A stretch of 64,000 nucleotides of DNA from Kryptolebias marmoratus (GCF_001649575.2 NC_051433.1:19959052-20023051), one strand, 5' to 3'; counted from the stretch's first letter, positions 11,601 to 26,600 are shown. The notes: generated from the letters alone by a model not told the origin. Numbers and translations are program-made.

Positions 11601-14600
11601 GCGCGACGATAGGTTTTAAAGACCGATTGGACCTCTTCGCTGCCGTGTTCGCTTCAATCTGAAGCAGCGACTGAGAGCGCGAGGTCCTGCCAAAAAAATG
11701 GCAGCTGGTGCTGGCGGATTTATCGTCGCCTGTCCGACACCACTTAGCTCAACTCACGGCGCGGCTGACACTCGGTCTGACAATCACTGACTCGGGAGCG
11801 GCACTCTTCTCCGGCTGAGACGCAGTGGCCGTTGCCAGGGCGACGCGAGGGCTGCGTGAAGACGGCGGGACGACCGTGTGCTTCCTGCCCGCCGCCGTTC
11901 ACTTTTCAGAAACGTCAGACTTTGGGAGGACGTGAATCATGAAACGCGGGCTCATGTGAGCCTTTTGGGGGTGTACTTTTTGTTTTTTGTTTTTCTTCTA
12001 TCACCAAACCTAACTTTCCGCGTCATTCCAGTCACCCAGGCGCCAGCAGAGCAATCTGAGCTCGTCCTCTCAGGAATGTGTTGAATCATTTCTCCCAGGA
12101 TAAAAGTTCTGCCCTGTCAGAAGAAGCAATCAATAACAAAAGCAGTACCGCAGCACTCCTTTTAGGTTTCGAAAATAACCCGTTTTTGTGATTTTGAGGA
12201 CCACAGCTTCTCCCTCACCGTCTCCTCCGCCCCTCTTCCAGCTCGTCTCCCTCCCATCCGAGTGGAGGAGTCCAGCTTCTCCCAGGACATGCAGTGGCTC
12301 CTGGAGCGCGGCGTGCAGTTCGCCGACGTGGCTTTCTACGCCGGGGACTCCGGCAAAGAGCTGGGCTGGGCCCACGCGGCGGTGCTGTGTGCCGTCAGCC
12401 CCTACTTCCGGCAGCTGCTCCTGGGGCCCAAGACCAGGTGGGTGTGGTCGACGCGCTTGCGGCTCCCGGGCCTCAGAGGGCCGCGCTCAGACGCCGCTTC
12501 GGCCTTTTTTTTCTGTGTGGACAGGGAACGGCCGCAGTCGCGGTGCGTGTGCAGAGAGCGCGACGGAGGCCCCCATTCGCTGCTCTCCACCTGGGACGGA
12601 AGCATCATCGACGACATGCCGCGGTCAGACGGGCACCTGGCGGGACGCCTCACCCGGCTGGTGGTGAAGGACCCCCTCCTGTGTATGTGCCTGTGGGAGA
12701 CTCTTATGTTCATTTACAGAGGTAAGCCCCCCAATCAGACACATTTATATGTCGACTATTTCTTTAATAATCTGTTTATAGTCTTTACTAAGACTATAAC
12801 ACACAATAAATAAGAACTTCACAGCTTGAGATTCTGGATTATAAATTAATTCAACAAGGTAATCTCTACTAAATGATTAGTTTCCTGTTTGTCTGTACGT
12901 CAAGCCCTGTTTCCTGATCCACTCTGATCCAGACACTGAGCAGCTGAAAACAAACACTAACTACATCTGTTCCTGATTACTCCAGGACTGGTTACTTAAA
13001 GTCAAACAGCATACTAACTTATTAAACCATACAAAGTGTGAAAAAACAGGAAACACAGTCAAACGTGTTTCTTTTTTTTCTAACTGTGTTCAGTGCCTTT
13101 TAAAGGTGCCTGAATCTGAAATCATATTAACCCCAAAAAAAGACCTGGAAATGTATAATAATGTACGTCTGGTTTGAAAACGATCGTTTCATTCTGAGAG
13201 GGAAATACTGCGAAGGCGAGTGAGAGCTGGCGGTGAAGTTTTTATGATTAAGTTCTGCCGTGCTCGAGGGGATCCAGAGGCAGGAGGAAACGTCGAGGAA
13301 CAGAATATCTCATCCTGACGGAACAAGCGACGGCTGCAGTCGCCGTTTCATGCCGCTCAGTCACAGAATCGCAGGTAACCAGGAACGACTCGTTAGGTGT
13401 TTTCGGAGTATCATAAATTTATGCAAAACAAAGATCTAAGAGTTGCCTAAACGGCCTCTTTGTTCAACGTTAAACGTTCCTTATATGAGAAGTTTCAGTG
13501 CTTTCGATCAAACTGTAGGTATGCAAATGTACTTTTTAAAGAGTAATTGGTATTTAATTACAATCACAGAACAATCTACAAATTAATTTAATGCGAACCT
13601 CCTTTTGCTAAAGCATTCTGACACTAATTAATATCAAGCACGTATTAACGCCTGTATATATGAGTTTATCCGAGAATTCAGTCAGATACGAGGTGGCGAA
13701 CCTGCTCGTGTTGTCACCGTTGCCATGTTTATGCTGCTGGCGTGACTAAAATCAATTAATTTACATATTTTCTCTGATATGAGACTTTTAATCTTCTCAG
13801 TCAATATGGTTATTAAAAAACAATTATGCGGCACCCTGCCAGAGAGTCTTTGATAAGAAGGGGGGAGGGGTGGGGGTGTTTAAACTTCTGAATTCTAATT
13901 AACGCCGCTGAGTGTCGCGTATTAAAGGCTGGAGCGACATAAACTGCAGCAACGGAGCTGCGGCACAAAGAAGCCCGCCGTCCCCCCCGTCTGATTGGTC
14001 CAAACTGACACTCTGGCAGCGGGATCAGATGCGCAGGACGTGCCAGGCAGAGAGAGAGAGAGGGAAACAGAGGAGACAAAAGAACAACAAATGGAAACTC
14101 CCTGCGGACGGCTTGGACACGTCACTCTCTGTAAAAATCACTTCCTTCCTGCTTGTTAGCCGAGGCTTTTCTCTTGCATTGTATACATAAAGGGCTTTTT
14201 ATATTACTGTTCCTCTGCGACATATAGCTCTTTATCTTTTAGCCTGCTTTGTGAACACAAACACATTCGAGCTGGAGTAGAAATACTGCTAGGAGGGCTG
14301 GACTGACGTTCCCTAATGTGGGAGCGCCATTCTTACAGGAGCACTTAGTCCCGATAATTTCGAAGTGATGATAAATGCTCTCTGGCAGCAGCAGGTCATC
14401 GGGCTCCTGTTGGGCCTCGTCCAAAGGTCCGTTGTGCTCAGAAACAGAAATCTGTCAAATTGAAAGCACTTGGTGGTCGGCGGCCGTCGCATCAGGGAGC
14501 TGATTATTCATTTAGTGGCTTTGATCCGGGCAGGCTTTTTTTTTCTTCAACCTGTATCTGTTCTGGCACGTGCGTTTGCCCGTGTGCCTCCTCCGAGCTC

Positions 14601-17600
14601 GGCTCTGCCTGTGCAGACTCTGGTTAATAGAATCTGACTCTGCAGCCTGTTCCGGAGACGTCTTTGCGTCGACGGCGATGAACTCCGCAATGAAACGGGT
14701 CTCGGAATGAGCTCCGGTGACATTTATTAGCTCCAAGGTTATCGGCGCGTGCTGGAGCAAGGCGTGCTGCTGGATGCATCTTAAACAGGGGCACTTATTT
14801 CCCAAAACGCCCCCCCAGTCGTACACGGAGCTCCGTTAAACTGGTGCGTCTGAGTGACGTCCTCTGCGACTTGAGTGAAAAATATTCTCAGGCTGCGGCT
14901 TAGACCCCGCAGAGGCGCGCGCGTTCCACATCGGATCACAGCGCCCGTGCGCGCCAGCCCTCCACGACGGGCTCGAATCCTCACGGTGAAGAAGCCTTTC
15001 TTAGCATCCGATTGGCGGTGAAAGCTGAGCCGGAGAGGGGAGGAGGATTACAGGAGGAGGGGGGGGAGTTTGAGCCTGCGTGACTGGATGGATAAAAAAG
15101 AAGAGAGCCAACGGCTGAAAAAAAGGGAGCTGTGTGCGCTTTTGTGCGCACCTGTGCAGTGCAAGTCCCACTGCGTGTGTGCGTGTGTGCGTTTCAGGAG
15201 GAAAGAAAAGTTCTGTGCAGAGTGAAATACGAAGGTGGCAAAATGTGTGGATGAGACGAGAGGCGAAGTGTTGGAGGAGGAGGGAGCGAGGTGCTGCTTT
15301 ACTCTGGTTGTGTAAGAAGACATGCTAGTAACAAGCAGGGAACTGCAACGTGTGTGTGTGTGGTTTGCAGAGAAGATATGTGGAATGCAGATGTCACACT
15401 TTTATAAGCCACTGTGTTTAAAAAAAATCATTCCAAGTTAACCTTCAGCGTAGAGAAACCCACAGCCCGTTCCAACAGGCTGCCGTGGAACACCGTGCAC
15501 GGATCAGCGCGTCTTCCTCCCTTCCCTCATTGGACGGGAACGGGAGAGCCTTACCCGGTGCGCGGAAACAGACGGGCTGCACCGCGAGCAAACATCAAAT
15601 GCTCGTTTGCCGTAAATCCCCAATAAGACGTGCGCCTCCCAAATGGAATCAAAGTCTTTTGTTTGTAACGCGGCGACGGTCATTTCCTCATCCGCAGCTC
15701 AAATCTCTCAAACGACAAGAATAATTTCCTCCTCATCCTCATCGTCATGTAACAGTGAACACACACCAGCACAGCCACAGTGTTATTCCACATGGTGGGA
15801 TTTGTGCCTCTTGTCTGTGGGAGGACAGTCACAGAGGCCGTGACTGTTTGGGTGCAGTTGTGTGAGTGTGTGTGTGTGTGAGTTTTCTGCAAAATGTGGT
15901 GCATTTGTGTACCACGGATGAATCTGTGGATTTGGACTCCCGGGTCTGTTTTTTTAGGTTTGGATTTGATAAAGCAGGTCGGTGTTTCATGCTGGAAATG
16001 CCGACACCTTTTTGTATTTGCCAGGACGAGGCGTAAGAGGAAGGCTTTAAAAGTTAAGGACAACATTTTGAAAATAGGTTTTAATTTTCAAGCTGCTGCT
16101 GCCCTCTATTTATTTAATTGTGTGGAACACTGATGTGAAATAAATCAATACTGACGACTATTTGTAAGATGTTGTAATGGTACCAGGCTTTGCAGCTTTT
16201 GCTTCTTCTTTTTTTTAAAAATATACTCTTTATCTGTGTTTCTCCTCACCTCCATCTGCGGGTGTGTTTGTTGTTTCTGGCTGCAGTATACTGTGTATCA
16301 GCATAACAGCTGCTGAGTTCATCGTTCTTTTCAGCTGTCTGTGTCGCTACTCTGCGCCGTGCGTTGAGCTAATTCCTCCTATCGGCCCAAATTAGAACGA
16401 ACGACGAGCTAAATTATGCTCATTTCCCCTTCGTGCTTCAAGTCCGCTTCCTGTCCCAGCGAAAGTACGGAGCTGCGAACGTGCGCATCGTTTGGATTCT
16501 GCTCGGCTCCCGTGCCTGGGTTCTTATGTTTATGCTGAAACTAGCTTTTTTAAAATTAGCTTCATCACCACGGTCAAGGTAAAAAAAAAGTCTTGTGCTT
16601 TCGTCGCTCGTCGGAGGCGTATTTGCAGATCTGGATCGGTTCAGTTCGTGTGACCTTCACCTCGTGTCTCACAAGGACGGCCGATCAATGAGCCTGAGGT
16701 GTGTGAAGGGTCACAAACTAACTCCCTGTTTCGCCAATCATCCTTCTGCTCGCTGAACTTAAAAAGGACTTTATTGACTCGTTTATCCACAAAGCTTCGC
16801 AGGAAAAGTGTTTTTTATCTCATGACTCTACCATAAAGCTCACGTTTGTGCAAGTACCTAAAAACGGATCATTACCACCGCTTGACTTCTCTGAAATGTT
16901 GTTGTAGTCAGACAGCTGTTCAGATATGATTTGTTTTTCCCCTCTCCTCCAGAATCTAGCGTCGTCACTGCTGCTGTTAAATGTTGTTGTTGTTGTTGTT
17001 GTTGTTTTTAAATTGCATTACAAGCTGAGGAAGTGACTGTTTCTCCTGCTCTGTCGGCATCAATTATTTACATTTTCAAAGCGCTGAGCAGCTGCATCAA
17101 AGAGCCCATTGTGGCTAATTGGACTAGTTTACGAGAGTTAAGAGATTTCATAAAGCTCCGGCCCTTTACTGTGAACAAACCCCGGCCCTAACGAGCCTAA
17201 AAACGTGTCTGAGAATTCAGGGTGTCCTAAATGTCACTCGATTGTCCTTCGCCTTTTAAGCCAACAAAACGACAGAACAGTACAGCAGGAGAGCGAACGG
17301 TTTGCTCTCGTGCTTCGACAGAACGTGGACGGCCTGCAGGGTTTTGGTGAGCCGGGATAGTTTTTGAGCATGCACAAGACCTCCGTACCGAGGGTCACGG
17401 TAGTTTGTTGTCCCCGGCCTTTGTGACAGCAGATGAACAATGCATTCAGCCCTCTGAAAACAAAACATTTGATTCGTTCAAATTGGCAATTTGGATACTT
17501 AAAATGGTATACGTGGAACGAAAAGAAAGAAAAAAATCCAATTAAAATAATTGGAATTCCTTTTTTGGAGTCATCTGTCAGGATCTTTGTGGGAATGTTC

Positions 17601-20600
17601 TGCAGATTTATGGAGCCTGGTGAGGGGCACAGGAGAGCACGGGAAATACTGAGTAGTAAGAGAGTAATGGGGGTCATGATTGCCTTCACACTGAACAAAG
17701 TTTTCCTAATTTATCACGATCCAGACACGTTCCAGTCTGTTGTGCAGGTCATGGAGAGCTTTGTGGAGACCTGATCTAATCGGCATGGGGCTTCCACTCC
17801 GTCCATCCGTCCATACAAAGGCCTTTTATTCACTTTTTTTTTTTTATATATAGATTTGCAGAATTAGGACTGGCTGCTCCACCCATTTAAAAACAACAGA
17901 TTATGTAACCAACTTTGACAAAAACAGACACCGAGTGTTTGGTGTTAGGTACGTGGGCGGTCAGAGAGCAGCGCCAACTAGAAAAGCAGTTGGCCTGTGT
18001 TGGTTTTTTGAAGACTGTACTGTGGTGGACCTGTGGATCCAGTGGGACTGTGGATGTTGTTGTTGTTGTTTTTAGGAGCGTGGGAGTGGGAGCACCTCCA
18101 GGAGGCCCTGGAAGAGAAGCTGAAGAGCTCGCTCGCCGTGGCTCAGCTTATGGAGCGCATACGCTCCCTCATCGGCAGAGAAAGGGTGAGAGCGTGTTTT
18201 TTTTTTTTTTTAAACGCTGATAAATATCACTGAAAGACCAGAAAAGTCTTGCTATACATATAATATGTTTATGCACCACTTCCTAAAAAAAGGTTAAACA
18301 GCCGAATGCCCTCCTTGACTCTCTGAACGCGTTTTTGTCACCTTAATTAGCGAGATTCTGTTTTAAATCTGTGCACTAATAATCTGTCTATAATTATCAT
18401 ATTTACATAATTAGTGCCTCTAATCACCTCACAGATACTCGGGGAGTTTGCACAGAATAAACAAGAGCTGTTCTCCAAGGAGCAAAGGGATAACACAAGA
18501 TCTGGAGGAAGTTCAGCCTCACGCCAGCCCGGAGCACCAGCACTCTTTTTTTTTTTTTTTTTAAAGACATGTAGCATCATGTCTGTGTCATCTATATTTA
18601 GAAAGCATGAGGTGGCTACATGTTAACAAGCTGCAGAGTAACATTTAGCTCCCGAGCCGAGAGGATAGAAGCGAGTCTCCCACCTGAGGCGGTGTTGAGA
18701 CGAGCTGACACACACAGAGACGGAGGGGCCACTTTAACGGGATGAGACACCATAATGTCCTGTCACGATTTGACGTGTTCCTCTGCAGACACCCGGCCGG
18801 GGTGGGGTGGGGGGAGGCTGTCTCGACTCTGGGAAACTTGAAGAATTTAACTTTCAGTGAGCTTTCCATAGATTTCCAGAATCAAAGGCGGTGGAAAAAA
18901 AGAAAAAGAAAGCCTCTCTGCAGCAGAGCAGTGTGGGAATGTGTGTGCCGTTCGTGCTTCAGTGGACCGATAAAGGTCGAGCAACAGTAACGGGCCGCTT
19001 TATGATGTTCACTTGTTGACCGTGTGTGCGTCGTGCAAATCACAGCGAGCATCACGTCGTTCGGCTCGTTCATTCATTGAAACGCTTGGATGTTTTTTTT
19101 GAAAATGCGTGGTCCGGACAGCCGTCTGGTTCCCGCTCTGTTCTCAGTAGCAGTCAGTCCCAGTCTCGTCACTCTGGGCACTGCAGTTCAAGTGTGTTTT
19201 TGTAGCACTAAGCAAGACCGGCAGAGGGGCCATCTGTATTCTACGGAGGTGGCACAATAGATGCTCAGCGTGAGAATTGTGCTCGAAACGAGAAGCTGAC
19301 GTGCAGCAGAGAAGTGCTAAACTGATGGCTAATTTGGGCTCCGTCCCCTCTCTCTCTCTTTGTGTGTGTGTGTGTGTGTGTGCGCAGGGTCTCAGGGACA
19401 CACCGAGTGCACGGGCAGCTCAGCTCGGCCCCCAGACTCTTGTCAACCTCTTCAATTCCCCTCTGTTCTCTGATGTCATCTTCATGGTGCAAGGTAGGAT
19501 CAGGCCGATCAGTCAAACGCACACACACACTCACACACACACACACACACACAGTAGACTGAACTGAATTATGATCTCAGCCACCGGCCTGGTTGTCCAT
19601 TTGAAGGCTAAATAGGATAAAACTGTTCAAGTGACGTGTGTTTTGTTTTTTCTGTTTAATTTCTACAAAAGCTCTTCTTCTCTATTAAACAGAGGAGTAC
19701 AGACACAAACCTCTCCTGATCAATATTTATCTCATAAAAATGAAGCGAGCCTTTTCTGACTGTTCACCCTCTGAGCTGAGAGTTAAACTTTTAAAGGTGA
19801 AAGAAAAACATCTCTTGGTTTTTGGTGCTGCCTGCCTGATGTGCTGTTTTGAACAGAAGTTTGCCTGGCAGGTAAACGCTCTTACAGATAACCTCTGGTC
19901 CGGTTCAACAATGAAGATGATAATAGATGATAAATATCTTATTGTAAAACTCTGGCGTGAAAGACGGCGGGCGGTATGCGTCCCTTCAAGGAAAGCTAGG
20001 CCTCTAATGTTTTTCTTTTATGACTGCTCATTATATCATCCCTTGTAAGGAGTCAGACTGAACTGAGCTGATTTGATTTAAAAAGAATATTGTAATGATA
20101 ATGAAACTATCTCTGCTTGTTACAAGATTTATAATATTTATCCATTATGACAAATTTTAATGCCCAAACTGTCTCCATTTCTTGCCTGTAAAGACTAGAG
20201 ACATGTATTAGGCACTGCTGAGATCCATTTGACCCTTCGAGTGAAAGGTGTTTTTGGATTATTCAGAAGAAAAAGTAACGTTTTCTGTGCGCGATGCAGG
20301 AAGCGTGTTGCCCGCCCATCGCGCAGTGCTGGTGGCCCGCTGTGACGTGATGGCGGCCATGTTCAGTGGGAAGTACGCAGAGGCCCGGAGCAGGGTGGTT
20401 CCCATCCACGGCGTTTCCTCGGACACCTTCCTGTCCTTCCTGGAGTACCTCTACACCGACTCCTGCTGTCCTGGTGAGTTCACTGCACACAGTCCACAGG
20501 TGTGCTCCACAGTGCTCAGCTGTGAACAAATCATGACTCATCTGTTTATCTGAGGCAGGGGTCTGCAAAAAGATCACAACTGCTCCTTTAGTAGGCTGCC

Positions 20601-23600
20601 TGCTGCAGGGATAAGTTAATTTTTCAGTCTGCTAGTCCTCCGTCTTGGCAACAGATACCTGCGTCTGGACTGAAGGAACCTGAGGTGGTGATCAGGATCT
20701 GCCAGGATCAATCTGGCCTTTTTTCACCAACCTCTCCTTGTGTAGGTCGTCGAGGTTCTCGAGGACTGGCAGCCATTAAAACAAGGAACAAACATCAGTT
20801 TGCCCTAATAGTTGGCTAACCACTTCCTTAATGTCACTTCAAGCCGTACAGTGTGGCTTTTCTTTGAAATCTAATAGCAAATTAAAGGTTTTAACACATT
20901 TCCAGCAAATTGATGAGGGGGAAAAACCCCACAAAAACTACACTTTCACAAACATATTACTGTGTTACAATCTGTGAAATGATAGCAAGTTATTCTGAGA
21001 ATGGTGAGAATTAGAAGTAAAGGCTTGTCTTTCATAAAAACCTTATAAAAGTTTAAGTGAATTCAGTGAATCACAATTAAATATCCTCATTTTTATGTTC
21101 ACTCAAATCAATTACTGGGCTGCAGATAACCTGGTGGAACCTGTTGATTTCCCACAAATATAACAAAGACTCACATAGGCCTCCATGGATCAGTGGTTAA
21201 CTTTTATCACAAAATGTTTTACCCTTTTTTATACGTTTGAATATTGGTCCAAAAGTGTAAAAAAAATTGATAAAGGTCGACAGTTTAGTTATCTTTAATT
21301 TCAGAATGGATCAAATTGTTTTTATATGTAGTATTTACAGTATATAAAACTTTATGAGTTGCATTATTCCCTTTTTTTGTATCTTCCAGTCAGTTTTGTG
21401 GCTCTGGACAGATTTGGGTGTTTTGATTATGAAGTTTGCAGACCCCTGATCTAAGGCTTTATTTACCTCAGTTTAAGACCTGATTAGTGTGTTTTCTTCA
21501 GTCCTGATCCCTCAGGACTAAAGCAGGGTTTACTTGACCTTTACCAGGATTGTACAACATATAAAACAACTGTCTGAGTTAATTGAATTAAAGTCAAAGA
21601 CCGACAGCCCAAAAATGTGAACAAACCAACAGAAAGTTGATTAATTTGTAACTGAGATGAAAAAATGAGCTCCAGGAAGGAATCGGAGAACGCTGGTGTG
21701 CGCTCCGTGTTTTCCTCGGGGCTTCTGATCGCAAAACTAAGCCCCAAACAAAGACGCAGCTGACAACTCCCAGCGTCCATCTGTGTGAGCGCAACAAGCT
21801 GCCAGCGCCGGTCCCGGGAGGTGCACGGCGAACAGCACTGAGCTTAAAATGAAATTAGATTCGGTGGGTACGTAATCAAGCCGTGGCGTTGCCGCTTCAG
21901 CTGCCTTCCACGGTGCCAAGTCGCAGCGCCACACGTGTTGTCGTCGTGCTCTTCTGTCACTACCCGTCACACTGCGAGTTTCATTTTCACCCGTTTTCAG
22001 CCACGCTCAGGAGCACACGGACTTGTGTCTTTGACGTGCAGCTGAGCAGAATGGACCTCCCGACTTGTTACAGTATTAGAAACGTGTATGCAAACTTCTG
22101 GTCTGCTGGCTGTCTGAATTGTGTCTCCTTGCTTACAGGTCAGACCAGCATGATGCTGAAGTCTATGGGGCGCCATTTGTAAAGGAGCTTGTGCTAAAAA
22201 TTCAGGGCGCCATTTGTAAAGGAGCTTGTGCTAAAAATTCATGCCTAAATTTTGTCACATTTAGCTTCAAACACTATGGGGCGCCGTTTGTAAAGGAGCT
22301 TGTGCTAAAAATTCATGCCTAAATTTTGTCACATTTAGCTTCAAACACTGTTTAAAAATGTAGTGTTGATTTTCTGATGTCACTTTTTACAACATTTAGC
22401 TAGTTACATGTAATTGTTACAGCTACNNNNNNNNNNNNNNNNNNNNNNNNNNNNNNNNNNNNNNNNNNNNNNNNNNNNNNNNNNNNNNNNNNNNNNNNNN
22501 NNNNNNNNNNNNNNNNNNNNNNNNAGAAGCTAAATGTGACAAAATTTAGGCATGAATTTTTAGCAGAAGCTAAATGTGACAAAATTTAGGCATGAATTTT
22601 TAGCAGAAGCTAAATGTGACAAAATTTAGGCATGAATTTTTAGCACAAGCTCCTTTACAAACGGCGCCCCATAGAAGTCTTTTTTTTTTTTTTTTGGTGT
22701 GTTTTGCAGAATCTCTGAACACCTGCTAAATGCTTTTTGAATAACAAGCTTTGACAAAAGCACCTAAAGCTGAATTTGTATGAAAAAGCAAGATAATACC
22801 CTCATTTTTAACCTCTTATAATAAAATTTGAGGATTGTTATCGATTCTAAAAGAACCAAATAGATTAATATTTTAATTGCAGATTGTGTTTTACGCACTA
22901 TCAGTCATCCACCTTTGAAACATTTTACTACAGTCGTCTGAGCAAACCAAACATCATTATAATAATTGCTGCTAACCACCTGATCATCTCATTACTGTGT
23001 GGCAGATTTGTTTTTTTTCTTCATTCACAAGCAAAAACAAAACAAAACGGCGAAACAAATTCAATTTAACACGCAGCTGCGAGGATATGGTATCCGTTTT
23101 CACAGCTGTAGCTTCATGTAGATTCACAAGCAGAGAAAAACAAACAAACAAACAAAAAAAAAACACGTGGAAGCGGTTGTAGAGGCTGCAGTCGTCTCTC
23201 TGTTACGTAAGAGCTCAGCATTCAAGGTCAGGACAAGGTAGCTCTGTGAGCGTCGGCCACAAAAAAGGGGCGAGACGTCAAAAGCAACAGGGCTACGGGA
23301 GCATTTCAGCCAGATGATGTGTTCTGAACACGGGAAAGGAGACGTACTTAATGCTCATTTGAGTAATTGTGCAGCGAGAAAGGAGCAGAGCGTCGGTGCT
23401 GCTGCTGCGGCTCAGCTGACGGCAGCAGCAGCAGCACTGAGAGAGGGAGAGTTGGTGTGTGTGTGCGGACGAGCAGCACGCTGAAGGTGGTGTGTTGCAT
23501 GAATAACATGAACCGGGCTGCATCGGGGATCAGATCGTTTACCGTCACGCAACAGTCGGCGTCATCTGTTACAACAAAGACGGCTTCCTTATCCTGACCA

Positions 23601-26600
23601 CTCAGTGTGTGAGTCATGAGAGGATTTCTGCGAACAGTGTGGAAGTAAGACGTGCTGCAGTGTTATAAATCCATAGCATCTGCATTCCTGGTTTGGGATT
23701 AATGCTGGGAAGAAGTTATTTTGAATTTAGCCTGTGTTTTATTTGAAATTGCTGCATCACCACTAAAGAAACTGTTCAGCTTTGAAATGTGGCTCAGTGC
23801 TTTTCAGCAATCCTGTTGTTCCGCCTTTCCCCCCTAAAACGACTGTTTTTTTTGTGATCTCAGGTCTTTACAGTATGATGGGCAAACCTCAGTGCCCTGA
23901 AAAAGGTATTCATAATTGTGAAGTGGAAGGAAAATGAGACATGGTTTTCAACATTTTTTTTTTTTAGAAAAAAAAGATAAAATGAAATCTGAAAAGTGTG
24001 GCGCTCATTTGTATTCAGCGCCGCCCCCCCTCGAGGCAGTACTTTGTAGAACCACCTCCTGCTGCAATTACAGCTGCAGGTCTTTTGGGGGTTTGGCTCT
24101 ACCAGCTTTGCAGATAAAGACCAAAATCTTTCCCCATTCTTCTTTGGAAAATAGCTCAAGAGCAGTTTTTAAGGTTTGCCACAGCTTCTGGTTCTGGACT
24201 TGGACTGGACCGGTCTAACACATGAACAGGCTTCGATCCGACCCGTTCCATTGTAGCTCTGGTTGGATGTTTCGGGTCGTTGAACCTCCTCCTCAGACTC
24301 GAGTCTATTGCTGCCTCTAACAGGTTTTCTTCCAGGGTCGGCCTGTCCCTGCTGAAGAAAGGCATCCCCACACCATGATGCTGCCACCCCCATGTTTCAC
24401 AGTGGGGATAGATGTGTAGCGTTAGTTTAGCATTTCGGATTTAAGTAAAAAAAAGTCCCATTTTGCTCTCACCTGACCAGATCATCACCTTCCACGTTTG
24501 CTGAGTTGTGGCAAACTACAAACAGGACTTCTTATGGTTTTCAACAACGGCGCAGTTCGATTGTCCCACTTGAGCTGTGGATCTCTGCAGCTCCTCCAGA
24601 TGAACCCAATCCTTGCTCAGCCTGTCAGCTTAGGTGGACGGCCACATCTTGGTAGGTCTGCAGTTGTGCCAGAATCTTTTCATTTTCAGATGATGGCTCA
24701 AACAGAGCTCCGTCATATCGTTTTACGACCCAGCCCTGCTTTAAACTTCTCAACACCTGTCTGTTGTGCTCCTTGGTCTTCATGATGCTGTTTGATCACT
24801 AATATTCTGAAACTTTACATAACAGCTGGATTTTTACTGAGATTAAATACCACACAGATGGACATTTTAGTTCCAGGTATCAGAGTAAAGGGGGCTGAAA
24901 AGAAATGAACCGCGCACTGTTTGGATTTGTTATTTTCTGAATTTTGGAAACCATGCGTCATTTCTCTTCCACTTCACAATTATGTGCTACTCTGTGTTGA
25001 TCTGTCACATCAGAGCCCAGTAAAACATTTTGAAGTCTGTGGTTTAGCCTGGAAAAGTTTACCTTACCTTCCAAATGACAAAACGTGATCATAAATAGCT
25101 GCTAAATATTCAACTCCACTGAGCGTCTTTAAACTTTTGATTCCCTTACGAAATGCTTGGTTTAAAAGGAAAGCTAATGGATACATCTGCATTATTTTAA
25201 GAAGTGTGCTGCTGTCACACGAGATAAATAGGTGTAATAAAAGACGGTGCTGTGTGTGTGTGTCCAGCCAGTGTGCTGCAGGCCATGGCCGTGCTGGTTT
25301 GTGCTGAGATGTACCAGGTGAAGCGCCTGCAGCACCTGTGCGAGGTGTGCGTGTGTGCGTACCTTCAGAGCATGCCCAGCAGAGAGCTGGCCTCGACGGG
25401 GATCAGCGTGGTTCGGCTCCTCCGCAGAGCAAAGGTCAGTGACTCCGACGAAACAAAACGCTGATCATTTCTAATAAAGGCGTGTTTTTAAGCTGTCCTT
25501 CTTCTGCAGATGAACTCTGACAAACACGGTTTTCTAAAGAGGCTTATTCTTCTTTCGTCCTCAGTGCCACAACGCAGAGCAGCTGTACGTCTGGCTCCTC
25601 CACTTCATCGCCAACAACTACCTGATCTTTAGCCATAAACCCGACTTCCTGGAGCTCTCAGGTCAGCGTGAACCGTTATCAGAAGTCAAACTTGATGTCT
25701 CATAATTTAATTATGCTCAAGTTTTACATCAAGATCAACTTATGTGTAGAAATGACTGAGTTAGAGCCGTTTTAGTCCATCCTGAATAAAAACATTGTGC
25801 ACTACGTCATACAGCAGAGCACGCGCCATGGATGACTCTCAACTACTACCACAGAAGATTTTAGCGCAGTATCTGTAAAAACGTGACTGAGACAGCCATT
25901 TTGTTGGCCGATGTCAGGCTGACTCCAAAAGTTAAATCAGTTGTAGATGAATACGACTACAGACAGAGAGACATGGACGAAACCCGTCATCGTCCACGTT
26001 TTGCCCATCGGAGGTGGACAGTAGTGGCAGTAAGGGTGTAAAACATGATAATCAAAGGTTAGTTGGGAGTTAAAGTGGTTTTAATTCAGTATACATTCAA
26101 GGGTTTTTGCCTCGTAGCACTCTCTTGTTTTATGCTGAACTGACTCACTGAGTTTAGATAATCAGCCATCTCTTTGAGACACCTCTGTATTTCAGGCTCC
26201 TTTATCTTCTTGTACTCTGTAGTAGTATTTACATTTCAGACTGCAGCTTAATAGCCCTTCGCCAGTAAATTGTACTAATTGTTTGCCTAATACTCTCCAT
26301 TTATGCCTGTACGGTTTGAGCATTTACCAGGTAACAGATAGCAGATAAAACAGGCTAATTGCAAAGATTAACGGCAACATTACGTAGCAGAAGCACATTT
26401 TATTGTCGTCATCAGTCATACGGGACTCATTTATGGCCGTTGGACGGGTACTGAAGGGCACACGCTTACTGATGCTTGTCAGAGGAAACATTCTTTGATA
26501 TTTCATCCTTTTCGGCTGTGTTTATGGCAGCGAGCGAAGCAGTTCCGAGTGTTTGCGGAGCGGAGGGTGCATGCCAAGCGCGGTAAATCTCCGCCTGACG

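Noticed and set aside
12294..12725. Alternate-frame proteins over RHOBTB3 exons 6 and 7
   Set aside because: These arise from GC-rich codons of the real exons. Only the 12262 frame continues the BTB domain with correct splice phases.
17433..17774. 113-residue plus-strand frame in RHOBTB3 intron 7
   Set aside because: It has no recognisable domain, no flanking splice signals that keep a frame, and a minus-strand overlap of similar length.
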